In this document: piece after piece, positions 1 to 10,930 of the stretch
Position numbering within the stretch: position 1 is the stretch's first letter
Layout: every line of letters begins with the position of its first letter
Assembly: GCA_902728285.1 (NCBI GenBank)
Contig: CACVBU010000271.1
Span: forward strand, 2,175,717-2,239,716
DNA from: Clytia hemisphaerica
Lineage: Eukaryota > Cnidaria > Hydrozoa > Leptothecata > Clytiidae
DNA length: 64,000 nucleotides
Direction: 5' to 3'
Program-made: the position numbers and the translations under genes
The notes under the pieces: model-generated
What the model was told of the DNA's origin: nothing
The model's input: the letters and a program-made list of their open reading frames with translations, nothing else
Databases searched by the model: none

Positions 1-103
1 GTATTTGAATTATGTTTTTTTGAGAATCACTTTTTTTGTTTCAAAATTATAATCCAAACTTATTTCAAATTAAATTACTTTTAAAACATAGAAAAAAGAC
101 TAT

Positions 104-291
104 GGGGGGGGGGGGGCGTACGGGACTTCCAAAAACCGATAAACCGAACAAAAACAGCTCAATCACCGACACCGTGATGTTTTCCCTTCACCGATAAACC
201 GACATATTTCGAGCTCTTCACCGATAAACCGACAAAAAAAGGGGCCGAAACCGACAAACCGCTCAAAACCGCTTTTCCGTACGCCCCCCAC
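104..291. mobile_element. Poly-G/poly-C-capped phrase-repeat element, 5-bp TSD (copy A)
   Basis: The element opens with a G run and GGGGCGTACGG and closes with CCGTACGCCCCCCAC, its inverted complement. The 5-bp direct repeat ACTAT lies immediately outside both ends (99-103 and 292-296), as expected of a target-site duplication. The interior is made of a short phrase, ACCGATAAACCGA and variants, repeated about five times. No coding capacity is visible, so it would depend on a transposase from elsewhere. The superfamily is not recognised. Confidence 0.7.
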
Positions 292-296
292 ACTAT

Positions 297-1341
297 GGTC
301 GTGTTCACACTACAGACCTTCCTTAATAAAAATGTAGTTAGGAGAATCTTTTGTTGACTACAATACAGAACGTGCATTTAACAAAGAGTAGAACGCGTAG
401 TATTGTAATTTTTAATCGATCTTCCTTAATTAAGAGTCGTAAGCTCTATTGTCTTAAGGGTAGGGCAGAGGCTTCCCTTAAAACAAAAGATTTTATTAAG
501 GAAGCATAAACAAAGAATGCGTGCAGTGAACAAAAAGTTTTACGATTTCAAAAAAGAATGAACTGAGGAAAAAATCAGAAATAGTGAAAACGGTGTTGTT
601 AATGAGTAAGACCATTAGAACAAATATGTTTGCGGATTTCAAGTGATGTATGGATACCAATATCAACCAATCACGGGTGAAATCGAAACTCTCAATAAAA
701 AATCAGCCAATGAGAAGCCTTAAGCAAAATCAATTACCGTGTTATAATAGATCTCGTGAACCTACAAAGAACTGTAATAAACCAGTGCATTCATCCATCA
801 TAAATCTCTTTGTTTAACTTTGATAGATTTAATTAAGTAAACTTTCCGGTGTGAACGCGCCCTATGTGCACATTGCACATTCCAAATCAATGCAATCCAA
901 GTCATTGTGGGATACGATACAATTAAAATTGGACAAGATGGCAGAATTTGAAAACACCATAGATAAAAAATTATGAAAATTTGCAAGTTTACTACGAAAA
1001 TAAATTTAATCATCAAGAAAGATTTTTTTCTACTATATGAAATTTAACTAAACTATCACCCCCTTTTAATTCAAAATATTCAAGAAGCATTTTTTTTTGA
1101 AAATTAATGAGGTTGCATAGTGGAAATTCAACCATAAGACTTCCAGAACATTGATTCCTACGAAACGTAAACTATTACTTTTAAAGTTTACTGAATAGCA
1201 ACTTCTCTGATCTCTGTTTATAGATCGCAAATAAATGGCCAAACAACCTGACCCGTCCTTGCTATCTTTCCCTTTAATCAAATAATTTGTAAAAATCCTG
1301 TCCAGAATTCATAAAAATAAACGACTAACATACATTATTGC
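297..1341. other. Stretch without recognisable gene
   Basis: AT-rich sequence between two phrase-repeat elements. The only open frames are short (about 70 codons), have no recognisable motif, and look like chance. No RNA gene or further terminal repeat was seen. Confidence 0.6.
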
Positions 1342-1346
1342 GATGG

Positions 1347-1689
1347 CGGTTGGGGCGTACGGGGTTTGCAATTTCCGAAATACCTAATAATTTTGCCAAA
1401 ATTTCCAAAATTCTGTAAAAAAATACTTACAATTCCGATACCGATTTTTTGGGGTATTTTTCCTCGTTCTGACTAATTTTTCATCAAATTTGATTTTTCA
1501 TGTATGAATTCCGAAAAAAGGGGATAAAAACTTTATAATACCGATATTTCCAAGCAAAAATTCATGGATTTCCGATACCGAAACAATTTCAGAATTCCAA
1601 AATACCGAAGGAATTTTGCCTGATTTCCGAAATTCCGAAGAAAAAAGGGTCGATTTCCGCAATTCTGAAAAACCGTATGCCCCCCCCAC
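1347..1689. mobile_element. Phrase-repeat element with GGGGCGTACGG-type TIR, 5-bp TSD (copy B)
   Basis: The left end GGTTGGGGCGTACGG and right end CCGTATGCCCCCCCCAC form the same terminal inverted repeat as the element at 104-291. A 5-bp duplication ATGGC lies directly outside (1342-1346 and 1690-1694). The interior phrase differs from copy A: TTCCGAAAT / ACCGAA units recur about ten times. Shared ends with a different interior suggest one mobilising activity acting on different cargo phrases. Confidence 0.7.
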
Positions 1690-1694
1690 ATGGC

Positions 1695-2075
1695 AGGAAC
1701 TATACAAAAATTTGTACTTTAATAACGATCTTTCAAAAAGCCACAATCGATAACCTCATAATATGATCTAGAACATTTCACTTTAAAAAATACTTTGTAA
1801 AGCTTTCAGTCTTTCAGTCTTTTTTTTGCCCGCCTTTTTGCCTTTAGAGTTAGTTCATATAATGTTCCCGCTCACCCAAATGGAGACTTATACGCATGCG
1901 AAATTTTTAGTTCTTCAACAGCTAGTTGCTAAACATCGTAAAGTAGCTTTTTGATGGACTGGATGATGCTGATAAGTGGCTGGTGTGATTTGGTAGACTT
2001 GATTATTTAGTCTGCTTGAGGTGGACTACTAGAATCAAACTAGGCTAGGGGAAACTTAGGCAAAATCGGGTACTA
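1695..2075. other. Stretch without recognisable gene
   Basis: AT-rich sequence with T-rich low-complexity runs near 1800-1850. Nothing supportable was seen. Confidence 0.5.
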
Positions 2076-2351
2076 GGACGTGCCGGTGGTCAGGGTCCCT
2101 TTTTTAGACAGGGTCCCAAAATTACTAATTTTCAAAATGTGTATTCGACAGGGTCTACTTTTGGTTATTTCAGACAATTTTTAAGGTGGAAATCAGAAAA
2201 TTTTCCACTTTTCCGTCTGGTTTTTGGTCAGTTTTCCCACTATTAGGGTGAAAAAGGGAAAAAATTCCAAATATTCGTACTGACAGGGCTCCAATTTTAC
2301 CAAAGCTTCATATCTGACAGGGTCCACTTTTCAAACCCCAGCGGCATGTCC
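2076..2351. mobile_element. Phrase-repeat element (GACAGGGTCC units)
   Basis: GGACGTGCCG near 2076 is mirrored by CGGCATGTCC near 2342-2351. Between them the phrase GACAGGGTCC and variants recurs about five times (around 2100, 2115, 2150, 2281 and 2315). The layout matches the two elements upstream, but no clean target duplication was found, so the boundaries are approximate. Confidence 0.45.
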
Positions 2352-2499
2352 CCATCGGCCCTCAAGGTCAGTGCTCCCCGGTCGAAAAACAAACAGAAAA
2401 CTTTGATTAAGGGATGGAACATATTTATTATTATTTTCTTGTATTCATATAACATAATTTTTGAATACGAAAGTGAAAAAAATCAAGATGGCGAAATCA

Positions 2500-2814
2500 T
2501 CTAGTCTACTCACACCCACTCATCAGCCCTTCTCAAAGACCCATTAGGATTTTTTCAGCCAGTGGGGGTAAGAATAAAGGACTAAAACTCGATTGGGATT
2601 GATATTCCCATATTTTGTTATGGCTGAGGATCTAAGTTCTACTGTTTTCAAGGCAGAAAATTCAATGGGGAGGTAAAAAAAGCAATATTTAGCAGTAAGG
2701 ATTGATTTAATAGATTATTTTCAGTGGGGACAACAATTGAAATATAATTCTCCACTGGAGACGATATATTGGCCCAGTGGCTCTGTGAGTAGGGGGTGTC
2801 TACTTCCCTGGACT
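2500..2814. mobile_element. Non-autonomous element related to the one at 14532-14642
   Basis: The right half (about 2720-2814) aligns by eye with 14532-14642. Both carry a TTTCAGYGGGGAC block, then CTGG-GACGATAT, CCCAGTGG, a GTGAG-AGGGGGTGT block, and finally a CTTGGACT-like end. Phrases of the CCACTGG type recur inside. The left boundary near 2500 is suggested only by an imperfect inverted match (CTACTCACACCC). No ORF of note. Confidence 0.45.
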
Positions 2815-2910
2815 CAAAATCATCAAAAAGCAAAGTTCAGTCAGAAGTAGACTCTAGTCTAGAGTGGTAGTCACTAACAAGGTCGGGATTTGGGATGGCT
2901 AAAATATGTC

Positions 2911-2936
2911 AGGGTTAAGGTTAGGGTTAGGGTTAG
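2911..2936. repeat. Short interstitial telomere-like repeat (TTAGGG)n
   Basis: About four units of TTAGGG, with one degenerate TTAAGG unit. This is the standard metazoan telomere repeat. It is far too short to be a chromosome end and is likely a repair scar or part of a transposon. Confidence 0.7.
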
Positions 2937-4022
2937 TATTTGTCGTTCTTTTTATTGCTTTTTAATAGTTATTTATCGTTCTTTTTTGATGGTCTGGAAA
3001 TAATGTTACATGAGTCTTCTCTTTATATGTGTTTTTCTGCGACGAAAAAGGTTAGCTTCTGATTTGTCTAGATCCTGATCAACTTAGGACGATGGATGAA
3101 TTAGCACTTTACCTTCCTCGATTTTGTGGGTCTAAACTGCAGGTTTTTCTAATTCGCTTCAGTCACCCTGCCGTATTTCAGTCACTTGACTAAAACTTGT
3201 CGCAATGATTTAGCGGGAAGCGACTTTTTGATAAAGACGGGGTTTATATTTTTCCAGAAAAAGGAACCATTTTGCTATTGAAAAATGGCAAGGGCTCTTA
3301 CCAACCTTTTAGAAAAATAATGATTTTGGGCAAAGCTCAAAGGACTGAATTTGTTTTTCCTGTACGTGCTGTATTTAGAGTTTTTTACCAGTAAGATTCT
3401 ATAGAGCTTTGAAAACTGTTTTCGATCAGAACTTTTTTCTATAAGCTTAAATGGTATGCCACACCCTGATTATTATAGAAAAATAACTTAATTTTCCAAA
3501 ATGTATAAATAATTTATATCCAATATCTTGCCAAAGTTCCCTGTTGTGATTTTCAAATTTCCAATATGACCCCCGTCTCAATTTTGATATCTCAAGCGTA
3601 GTGTATCCAATGATTTGGGGGAAGCTCAGAAGAAAAGCAGCAAAATTTCAGTGTAAAATGAACTTAAGAACTGGGTTAATTTTTGTATTCTGCCATAATC
3701 AGCAGTGGCGTTGTGGGAAAATTTTTCTGGAGGGGCCAAAGCCAATTTTTTTTAAATGACGCACCCCCCCCCCACCCACCAGTTGCTAAACTTTTACTAA
3801 TTCATTATTGCCTAAGCATAATGAGGAAGGAAATATTTAGTGGAGAAGAGTAGATATATCTTTGATGATCATGTAAAAGGGAAAAACATACAGGCCCTAC
3901 CATGGTTGGGGTCGACTAGAAATTTTTTTTAAATCGACTGCCAAGATACCGTAAACCACTAAATAAAAATAGACAAATTTGACACTTGCTAGAGTTAAAA
4001 GAAACTTAAAGAAACCTCACTA
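2937..4022. other. Stretch without recognisable gene
   Basis: AT-rich. CAGTGGCG near 3703, with a C run near 3765, resembles a hAT-type terminus, but no matching right end was found. Nothing else can be supported. Confidence 0.5.
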
Positions 4023-4484
4023 CTTTGGCTAGTTCTCAGTCCCCTCGTTGAGTTTGGATCAATTTCTAAACACTTGATCTTATGACCGGACATGTCATTG
4101 ATTAATTGTGGACAAAATTTATTGACAAAAAGGGCGCGGCCTCGATGCTAATTAGGGAAATTCCCTTTTTTAGGATTCAAAACACGAAAATTGCAAAGTT
4201 TGGCTAATTCTCAGTTCCCTCGTTGAGTTTGGATCAATCCCTAAACACCTGATCTTATGACCGGACATGTCAATGATTAATTGTGGACAAAATTTATTGA
4301 CAAAAAGGGCGTGGCCTCGATGCTAATTAGGGAAATTCCCTTTTTAAGGATTCAAAACACGAAAATTGCAAAGTTTGGCTAGTTCTCAGTTCCCTCGTTG
4401 AGTTTGGATCAATCTCTAAACACCTGATCTTATGACCGGACATGTCAATGATTAATTGTGGACAAAATTTATTGACAAAAAGGG
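4023..4484 (+). repeat. 175-bp tandem repeat, about 2.6 copies
   Basis: AGTTTGGATC recurs at 4051, 4226 and 4401, exactly 175 bp apart. The monomer also carries CTTATGACCGGACATGTCA and a GGGAAATTCCC palindrome (seen twice). The copies are nearly identical, so the duplication is recent. No coding frame is shared. The 3' copy stops at GACAAAAAGGG. Confidence 0.85.
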
Positions 4485-5396
4485 TTGGAATTGACTAGAA
4501 ATGATTTGAACAATGTTTAGACAAATTGAAAGTAAAAGACGCTTGTTTTTTTCATGTTTTTTTTTTTCAAGTTTAGTAATTCAATCCTTGAAGAGGTTTT
4601 TCATGAATCCATAGTACATAGTACATATGAGAAAGATGTACTATGATGAATCTCAATGAACCCAGGTGCTCCTCTGGGCAGCTAAATCGAATTAATTTTA
4701 TAGACTTTTGTTTTTTTAATTGCAAAATTGTTTTTAACACAGTGCGTGTTTCAGTTTTGTTTAAGTTGGTGAATCTTACAGTAACTGAACGGTATTTCGA
4801 TTCTTCCAGCTTTGCCAATATAGCAACTAAAACTGTTCGTAGGTCATCGAATTTACCTGAAATTTAGTTGCAAAAATTATGAACTTGTCTTATTTTTTAC
4901 TTCTAACTTGATAATTACTCAAAGGTTTGAATAAGTGGTGGGAGGGAGTCTGAAAGTTTTGTAAAATAAAAACCAACTCCAGCATTAATCTCAAAGACAT
5001 CCTGATTTTAGAACACCCCTGTTTCATAGCCCCAGTGGAACTTCTTCCTCAGTTGGGATAAAAACTCCTATGTTGCTTGTTTATTTTAATCCCTTTACAA
5101 TGACTAAGCTCGATTTTAAACAAGTTGTCACACATCTTATCTGAGAAGATATGACACTGCAGGAGTCACATCTTTGTGACTGACTGACACGCTTTTTTTA
5201 TAAGAATGTCGTTTTTCCAATTCATCATGAACATTCTTAACCTTTTGAGAAAAATCATCCTAGAATATTCTTACGGTATTCTTAGGTTTGCATCCAAACC
5301 CGGCCAGGATCTAAAGTCTGTTCACGATAGGTGTGCACTCTTTTTTCTTTTACCTATAACTTTTGAAGGAATTCTTCAATCTTTATAAATTTGGTA
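4485..5396. other. Stretch without recognisable gene
   Basis: Overlapping short open frames on both strands (4573-4818 minus, 4643-4867 plus) have no recognisable domain and overlap each other, so I treat them as chance. No RNA gene seen. Confidence 0.5.
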
Positions 5397-5904
5397 TTGT
5401 TGGAGAGATATTTGTGAGTGGAACAATTTGAAATAAAAAAGTCTTTAAAAAAATTCTAAAAACGAAGATGAAAATTAAGAAGAAAAAAATGAAGATCTTG
5501 TAGAAAAGTGCTATAACTTTCATTCTCATTGGAGAGATTCTTTGATCTTAGGAGGTCGTCACTGTGAAGAAATTTCACTGAAATATTTATTCAATGTAAA
5601 GTTATGATACAAAGTTAATAAGTGATTGACCCCAAAAAACAGCAGAAAACAGCAGAAAACAGGGTTTTTAGACGTTAATCAGCTTATAACTTTGTTTGAT
5701 ATCTTTTGATGTAATGATTACTTTTCAGAAATTTTTCACAGTAATGACGTTCGATGATCAAGAATTCACTTCAGTGAAAATGATAGTTATAGCACTTTTC
5801 TATAAGATCTTCATTTTTTTCTTCTTCATTTTCATCTTCATTTTTGAATTTTTTTAAAAAAATTTTTTGATTTTAAATTGTTCCACTCACAAATATCTCT
5901 CCAA
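5397..5904. repeat. About 0.5-kb foldback (large inverted repeat)
   Basis: The left arm begins TTGTTGGAGAGATATTTGTG and continues through GAGTGGAACAATTT, GAAGATGAAAAT and CTATAACTTTCA to about 5640. The right arm from about 5660 to 5904 repeats these blocks in reverse complement and ends CAAATATCTCTCCAACAA. The centre carries a small duplication of ACAGCAGAAA. This is a foldback-type non-autonomous element or a hairpin source; no target duplication was confirmed. Confidence 0.75.
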
Positions 5905-6843
5905 CAAAAATTACCTCATTTCTTAATATTTTTTATACACAAACCTTAATCTGACTTTAATCTTAGTGCATGCTCTTTTCTTAAAGTTGAACAGACGAGA
6001 GATTTTTATCTTGCTACCAAATAGCAAGAAAAATTAAAAAAAGTTTAATTGATTTAAAATCGAATTTAAAACCTCTCTCGAAGCTGAAAAAATAGAATAA
6101 TTCAAAGTTGAGTCATACTAGAGACTCAACTGTTGTATAGATAAAATAAAAGTGGAGTATTTAAGGACGTTCCTCTGATAGTAAAGGAGACATAATGAAC
6201 CTAATTTCCAAAAAGATATAGGAAAGTTTTTGATTTTCAATTCTCTTGTTTGGCTAAAACCATTCCCTTTTTTTTCAAATTTTGTAACTTTAAAAAATTC
6301 AAAATAAAATGAATTCAGGCAAATATGTTCATGTTAAATTTTTACGTTCCATTTTCTATTAACCCTTCGACAGCGCACTGGTTTTTGAAAGTAGCGTTTT
6401 TTCCAAGTTTTTTTTCGATAAAAATCAATTTTCAAATAACGATATTTTGGCTCTAAAAATGGATTTTTAAGCAAAAATTTTGGTACAGTTGGAAAGCTCT
6501 CGACCTCAGCTTTCTAAAACAACTAGGGTATTTCATCTGAAAACGTAGTAGTTCTGAGTTATGGTTGGTAGCATTTTAGTTAAGATTTACTCGCCAGTAA
6601 ATTGTCAATGTTTGATTTTGTGCCCAATTTTGTGCAACACATACTTGCCTATTAGCAGTACAGTAAGGCTGATGGTTTTTAGTAGTAAAAGCGCTAAGAT
6701 TGTTGAAAAATTTGCGCCATCGCTTCGCTCGCGTTAGAGAGGGTACGCCTTGGGAATTTGTGTCCCCCCTGCTTGCCCCTTGTCGCACTACATACACTAA
6801 TTTACGAACTTTCATGATCTGATAAATATTTTAATAAATTTTG
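5905..6843. other. Stretch without recognisable gene
   Basis: AT-rich. A 79-codon minus-strand frame at 6576-6815 has no recognised domain and no splice context. Nothing else can be supported. Confidence 0.5.
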
Positions 6844-7050
6844 GCACGGAATTCCAGGCAAACTTTAAAGAGAAAGTATCGGAATTCCATGAATTTTACT
6901 TAATTTTGCATTAAAGTATTGGAATTCCATGATTTTTTTAGGTTACAGTAACGGAATTCCACGGTTTTGGATAGGTATTTTGTAGATTTGTTACGGAAAT
7001 TCCGAACTTTCTTGAAAGCAATTTGCTACGGAAATTCCATGTCGTCCATT
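6844..7050. repeat. Phrase-repeat block (CGGAATTCCAT units)
   Basis: ACGGAATTCCA and close variants occur about six times at 30-50 bp spacing (near 6845, 6878, 6918, 6951, 6983 and 7029). Each contains the palindrome GGAATTCC or GGAAATTCC. The layout resembles the phrase-repeat elements elsewhere in the window, but termini and target duplication were not resolved. Confidence 0.5.
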
Positions 7051-7074
7051 CGGGGGTAACGAATACCGTGAGAT

Positions 7075-7265
7075 TGGGTAACTTGCATCAGTGGAGGCTA
7101 ACATGCATAGCCCTCAAATGAAAGACCTGACTGGTCATTAAAATACAAAGTTAAATCAAAACAAAAATGGTATAGAGTAGAGCTGCGAGAGTTGTATTTT
7201 AATGACCAGCCAGGTCTTTCATTTGAGGGCTATGCATGTTAGCCTCCACTGATGCAAGTTACCCA
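7075..7265. mobile_element. MITE with about 70-bp terminal inverted repeats
   Basis: The element is 191 bp. The left arm starts TGGGTAACTTGCATCAGTGG and the right arm ends in its complement, CCACTGATGCAAGTTACCCA. The match runs about 70 bp (to about 7147 and from about 7193) with roughly one mismatch. The loop is about 45 bp. The arms hold no gene. Near-identity of the arms indicates a young insertion or arm-to-arm conversion. No clear target duplication was found. Confidence 0.8.
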
Positions 7266-8971
7266 CGGTAAAAACTGGAATGGCCCATTGCAGTTAGTTT
7301 GTTCTGAAAGTTGACAAATATTGTGTCCATCCTGCTCTGTTTTTTATTTCAACCAACCAACAGAATGGAAACAAAGCATCAAAACCAGGAAAGAATAATA
7401 TAATCGTCAACCATTTCTTGTCATGATCCAGTTCAACTCTTTATAAAGCACAAAAACCAAAGAAAAATTGTGAAGGAGCAACAGTTTTAGTTGTTGTACG
7501 AAAGGTGGTACTTCCCTAGCTAGGCTATAGTTTGACAACAGCAGTTTAATCATCATGTATAGAAAGTGTAGACAACTCTCTTTGTTGTAACCATCAGAAG
7601 AAAATCTATGATGAAGACCAACAGTATTAAATAACCAAATCATCTGGCCAGATGATCCAAATAAGTGTCATTCCAATCAAATCCACAGCACGCTGATGTG
7701 CTGGCAAGAAGAGCAAGTTGTTGTAGGTAGGCAATAGCAACCGGTTCAAATAAATAAACGCGCGGGAAAACGGGGAAAACAAACCAATCATAGGAGTTCT
7801 TTTGCTGCAATATGAGGATTTAGTGCGAAAACGGAGCGATCTGAGGAAACACGAGATTTTGGTGTCATGTAGTCATACTCGAAACACTGAGTTTTCAAAA
7901 AAGTTTAGCCATATAGGGCAATTTAGTATATATCGTGCGCACATTTTACCAAACGAGATACGCGCTGCGCGCGCAAAAAATGTAGATTTTTTGAGGAGAT
8001 TAATTACAGTGAAAAAAAATTTCTACACATTACATGCCATTGTAAGGAGTTGTGGTGCCCATTTTGCATGTGGTTATTTATTGAAAATAAATGGGTTCAC
8101 ATTGATGATTTGAATCCTGAAAAATTTGTTATCAAAACAAAAAATTTGTTATCAAAACATTAATGAAATGTTTTCTGGAAACAAAGGAGGGTGGTTTTTT
8201 TTGCCTTTTATAGAAAAACTGATTCTGAAAAAATTGATTTTGTTATATAGACAGTGATACTACTAACCCTCTTAAAACAGAATGGTGTGTCAATAATAAA
8301 GAAAATGTCACTAAGAACGAGATCAAAAAAACATATCCAAATCGAAAGAGAAATCCATTAAACTATGAAGGTCTTTGCAGTACAAGCAGACCTCTATAAA
8401 AGTAATGTTATTCTGGCTTTTGCAAAATCCTTTTATGATATGAATTCTGTCGAAAATCAGCATTTTCAAGTAAAAATCATTTAAATTTTAATAATAAGTG
8501 TCTAAAATTTCCCAATCCGTCAAATTAGATAGTAGGAGTTATTGTCCAGTAAGTGATTTTATCCTGACTTTCATATAATTTAAGACCTTCTTAAAAGTCT
8601 TTTGAAGGACATTTAAATCCTCACTAGACTTTTAGCAGGAGTATTATACTAGGTCATGTCTTTCAATTTCATAATATATACATTGTACGTGTGACTTATT
8701 TTCAAATTATTAATTTGCACCAAATTTTCAATTTAGATATCACTGGTTTTGTTGGTTTTGATTCCACTTTGAGAATGGGTTACCAATCGAAGAAAGAGCA
8801 TTTCACAGTTACCATAAAAACTGGTGTAACGACATTCAAAAAGATCACCGTGACTGCAACACACAAACAATTTCATCAAGTTCGCCAATAATTCGATTCT
8901 CACTTCCATAATAATGAGCCTGTCATTGTTGCTTCTTGTCTTCCGCCCGCTAAATGGAAGGATTTTCTTTA
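7266..8971. other. Stretch with only weak open frames
   Basis: Open frames at 7802-8113 (103 codons, basic) and 8691-8891 (66 codons) are the longest. Neither shows a domain I recognise. The second begins downstream of a TTTCAATTTAG acceptor-like site near 8735 and could be an exon, but no partner exon was found. Treated as unassigned. Confidence 0.4.
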
Positions 8972-8982
8972 ACGGGTACTCT

Positions 8983-9177
8983 AGACTAGTAAACTAGTCG
9001 GTTATTACTTATAATAAAACTGTCAATCAAATAATGTAAACACTAATCAAATATTCAGCGCGCGTGAGAGAAAAGAAAATTCAGAAAAGACACGCAGCCT
9101 CACCTCTTCGATTCTTTTTATTTAGAGCTTAAATTTTTCGTATATGGGTCTGTTTTCAACGACTAGTTTACTAGTCT
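8983..9177. mobile_element. MITE, 18-bp TIR, 9-10-bp target duplication
   Basis: The left end AGACTAGTAAACTAGTCG is exactly mirrored by CGACTAGTTTACTAGTCT at the right end. ACGGGTACTC directly repeats outside both ends (8972-8981 and 9178-9187). The TIR itself contains the near-palindrome ACTAGTNNACTAGT. The 195-bp interior is non-coding. A duplication of 9-10 bp fits Mutator-like targets best. Confidence 0.75.
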
Positions 9178-9187
9178 ACGGGTACTC

Positions 9188-10063
9188 AAGTATCAAGCCA
9201 TTTACCACACAACCTTCTTACAATTTTCTGATTTTTGGCACAGTGATGCAAAATGGCAATGCCCAAAATGTGACGGAGCCCGATTTTCGAAAAAAAAACT
9301 TTCCGGTCGAAAATGCTAGAAAAACTAATGTTCCTGAGGATGGCATTCATAGTTTCACGCATAAGGAATAATTTTGCGCGCGCGTTTTTCAGTAGTTTAG
9401 TTCCAGTTTAATGGCGTACCGGTAACACTCTTAGATTGACTGTATTTCTATTGTCTCGTCAATATTTTGGTAATAAAAGAGATGATAAAATTGGTAATAA
9501 AAGAGATGATAAAAAAACTTTAAGCTCTACATGTTTCTGCTCTATAAGTGGATATTTATGAGATGGACACAAATTGTTAATATTTGTACTAAATTTTGCC
9601 TTAGATGAGATGTCATTCTAAGTAACTAAATTCAACAACTCATTTGATCGTTCTTTTGCGGTGGCACTTTAATGAAAATTATGGCTAGTATCAAAATATT
9701 GGGAGAGCGTGATAGCGTGGGTTGATAAGCTTTTTTTGAGATATACCCGATGATGTGAAAAGTAGTTTTCAGATTGCACATACCCGTATCCCATCTTAGA
9801 AAAGTGCCACTTCCCTTACCTGTCCCGCGTGAAAATGAAGAAAGCGCTAGATTCAATTCGTCATTTTTAAAGCGGTGCAAAGAAGCTTAAGGCTTCACTT
9901 TTCTTGATTGAGAATAGACCTTTATGAATATATGATCACCATGGAAATTGTTTGAATATGAGGCAAGTGACGTTCGTGACTAAATTTATGAAAAAAGTTA
10001 TCTCTAACCCTTCGGGCTTTAATTAAACTCGATGATTTTTCCTCTGTAAATTGAATACAATAT
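9188..10063. other. Stretch without recognisable gene
   Basis: A 22-25-bp unit containing TAATAAAAGAGATGATAAAA is directly duplicated near 9471-9515. Open frames are short and unrecognised. No RNA gene seen. Confidence 0.5.
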
Positions 10064-10068
10064 AGCAT

Positions 10069-10361
10069 ACATAGTTTCTACCCCCCCCTACTCTTGGGTT
10101 TTGATGAACCAAAAGCAAGGGGGTGTTAAAAGTATGACTTTCCTAAGGGGGAGTTGTCAGTTAAGGGGGGGGGGTCTTCTTATCTAAGAGGGGTCTTCTT
10201 AGATAAGAGGGATCTTCCTTGAATTATGCAAAATTCCAATTTTTACATTTATACTGATTTTCTAAGGGGGGGGGATAAACTTTTAAATTAATTTCCTAAA
10301 GGGGTTAACACTTAAGGGCGGGGTCCTATTACCTAAGGGAGGGGTCAATCTAGAAACTATG
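10069..10361. mobile_element. Phrase-repeat element (CTAAGGGGG units), 5-bp TSD (copy D)
   Basis: ACATAGTTTCTACCCCCC at the left is mirrored by TAGAAACTATG at the right. A 5-bp AGCAT duplication flanks the element exactly (10064-10068 and 10362-10366). The interior repeats CTAAGGGG-type phrases, including two tandem GGGGTCTTCTTA units. It belongs with the elements at 104, 1347 and 23175 by size, G/C-run ends and 5-bp duplication, but its TIR sequence differs. Confidence 0.65.
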
Positions 10362-10366
10362 AGCAT

Positions 10367-10924
10367 GACGAAAACGCACGAAGCATATGAAATAGGCTGT
10401 TAGGGAAAAATGAAAGTCGTTCTAACTTCAGCTTTTACGTCTGAATTTTTACATGAATATTCGGAATATTATCTCTTTCAGTTAAATAAAGGTGATTGCC
10501 AACTGTTCTTTTCGCCAGGGAAAGTTTAAGTCGGGAAAAACTTAATTACTTTTTTGAAAATCTTTGTCACAGCGTCACAGCTTCTAGAAAGGGTTTTTAT
10601 CGGAGATTTGCCTGAAGATTTTGTCACTTTTCCCCAACTAACTTTTCTTTTTTATGTAGTCTTGTTATTAATATTTCCCGCTTTATGGGGGAAATGTTTT
10701 TAAAATCGGCTTTTTAGGGAGGTTCGATGTAAACTTTTGAAAGCGGTCGCGCGATCTGAAAGCGTGTGATAATAGAATGAATAAGTGTCAGTAGCTAGTC
10801 TTTCCAAAGCTTTGGCGTATGCTATTTTATTACTATTGAGATAAAAACAATATTAAGGATATGGAAAACTGTGGAAGTTTATCTCCCTAGTATTCTTGAA
10901 GTGAGAGACATTAGTGTACATTAG
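10367..10924. other. Stretch without recognisable gene
   Basis: AT-rich. It ends in two or three short direct repeats of ATTAGTGTAC (about 10909-10942), where the truncated LINE begins. Nothing else seen. Confidence 0.5.
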
Positions 10925-10930
10925 TGTACA

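Noticed and set aside
3703..3775. CAGTGGCG...CCCCCC as a hAT element
   Set aside because: Only one terminus is visible; no inverted partner or 8-bp duplication.
7802..8113. 103-codon ORF as a gene
   Set aside because: No domain, no splice or promoter support; left as unassigned.
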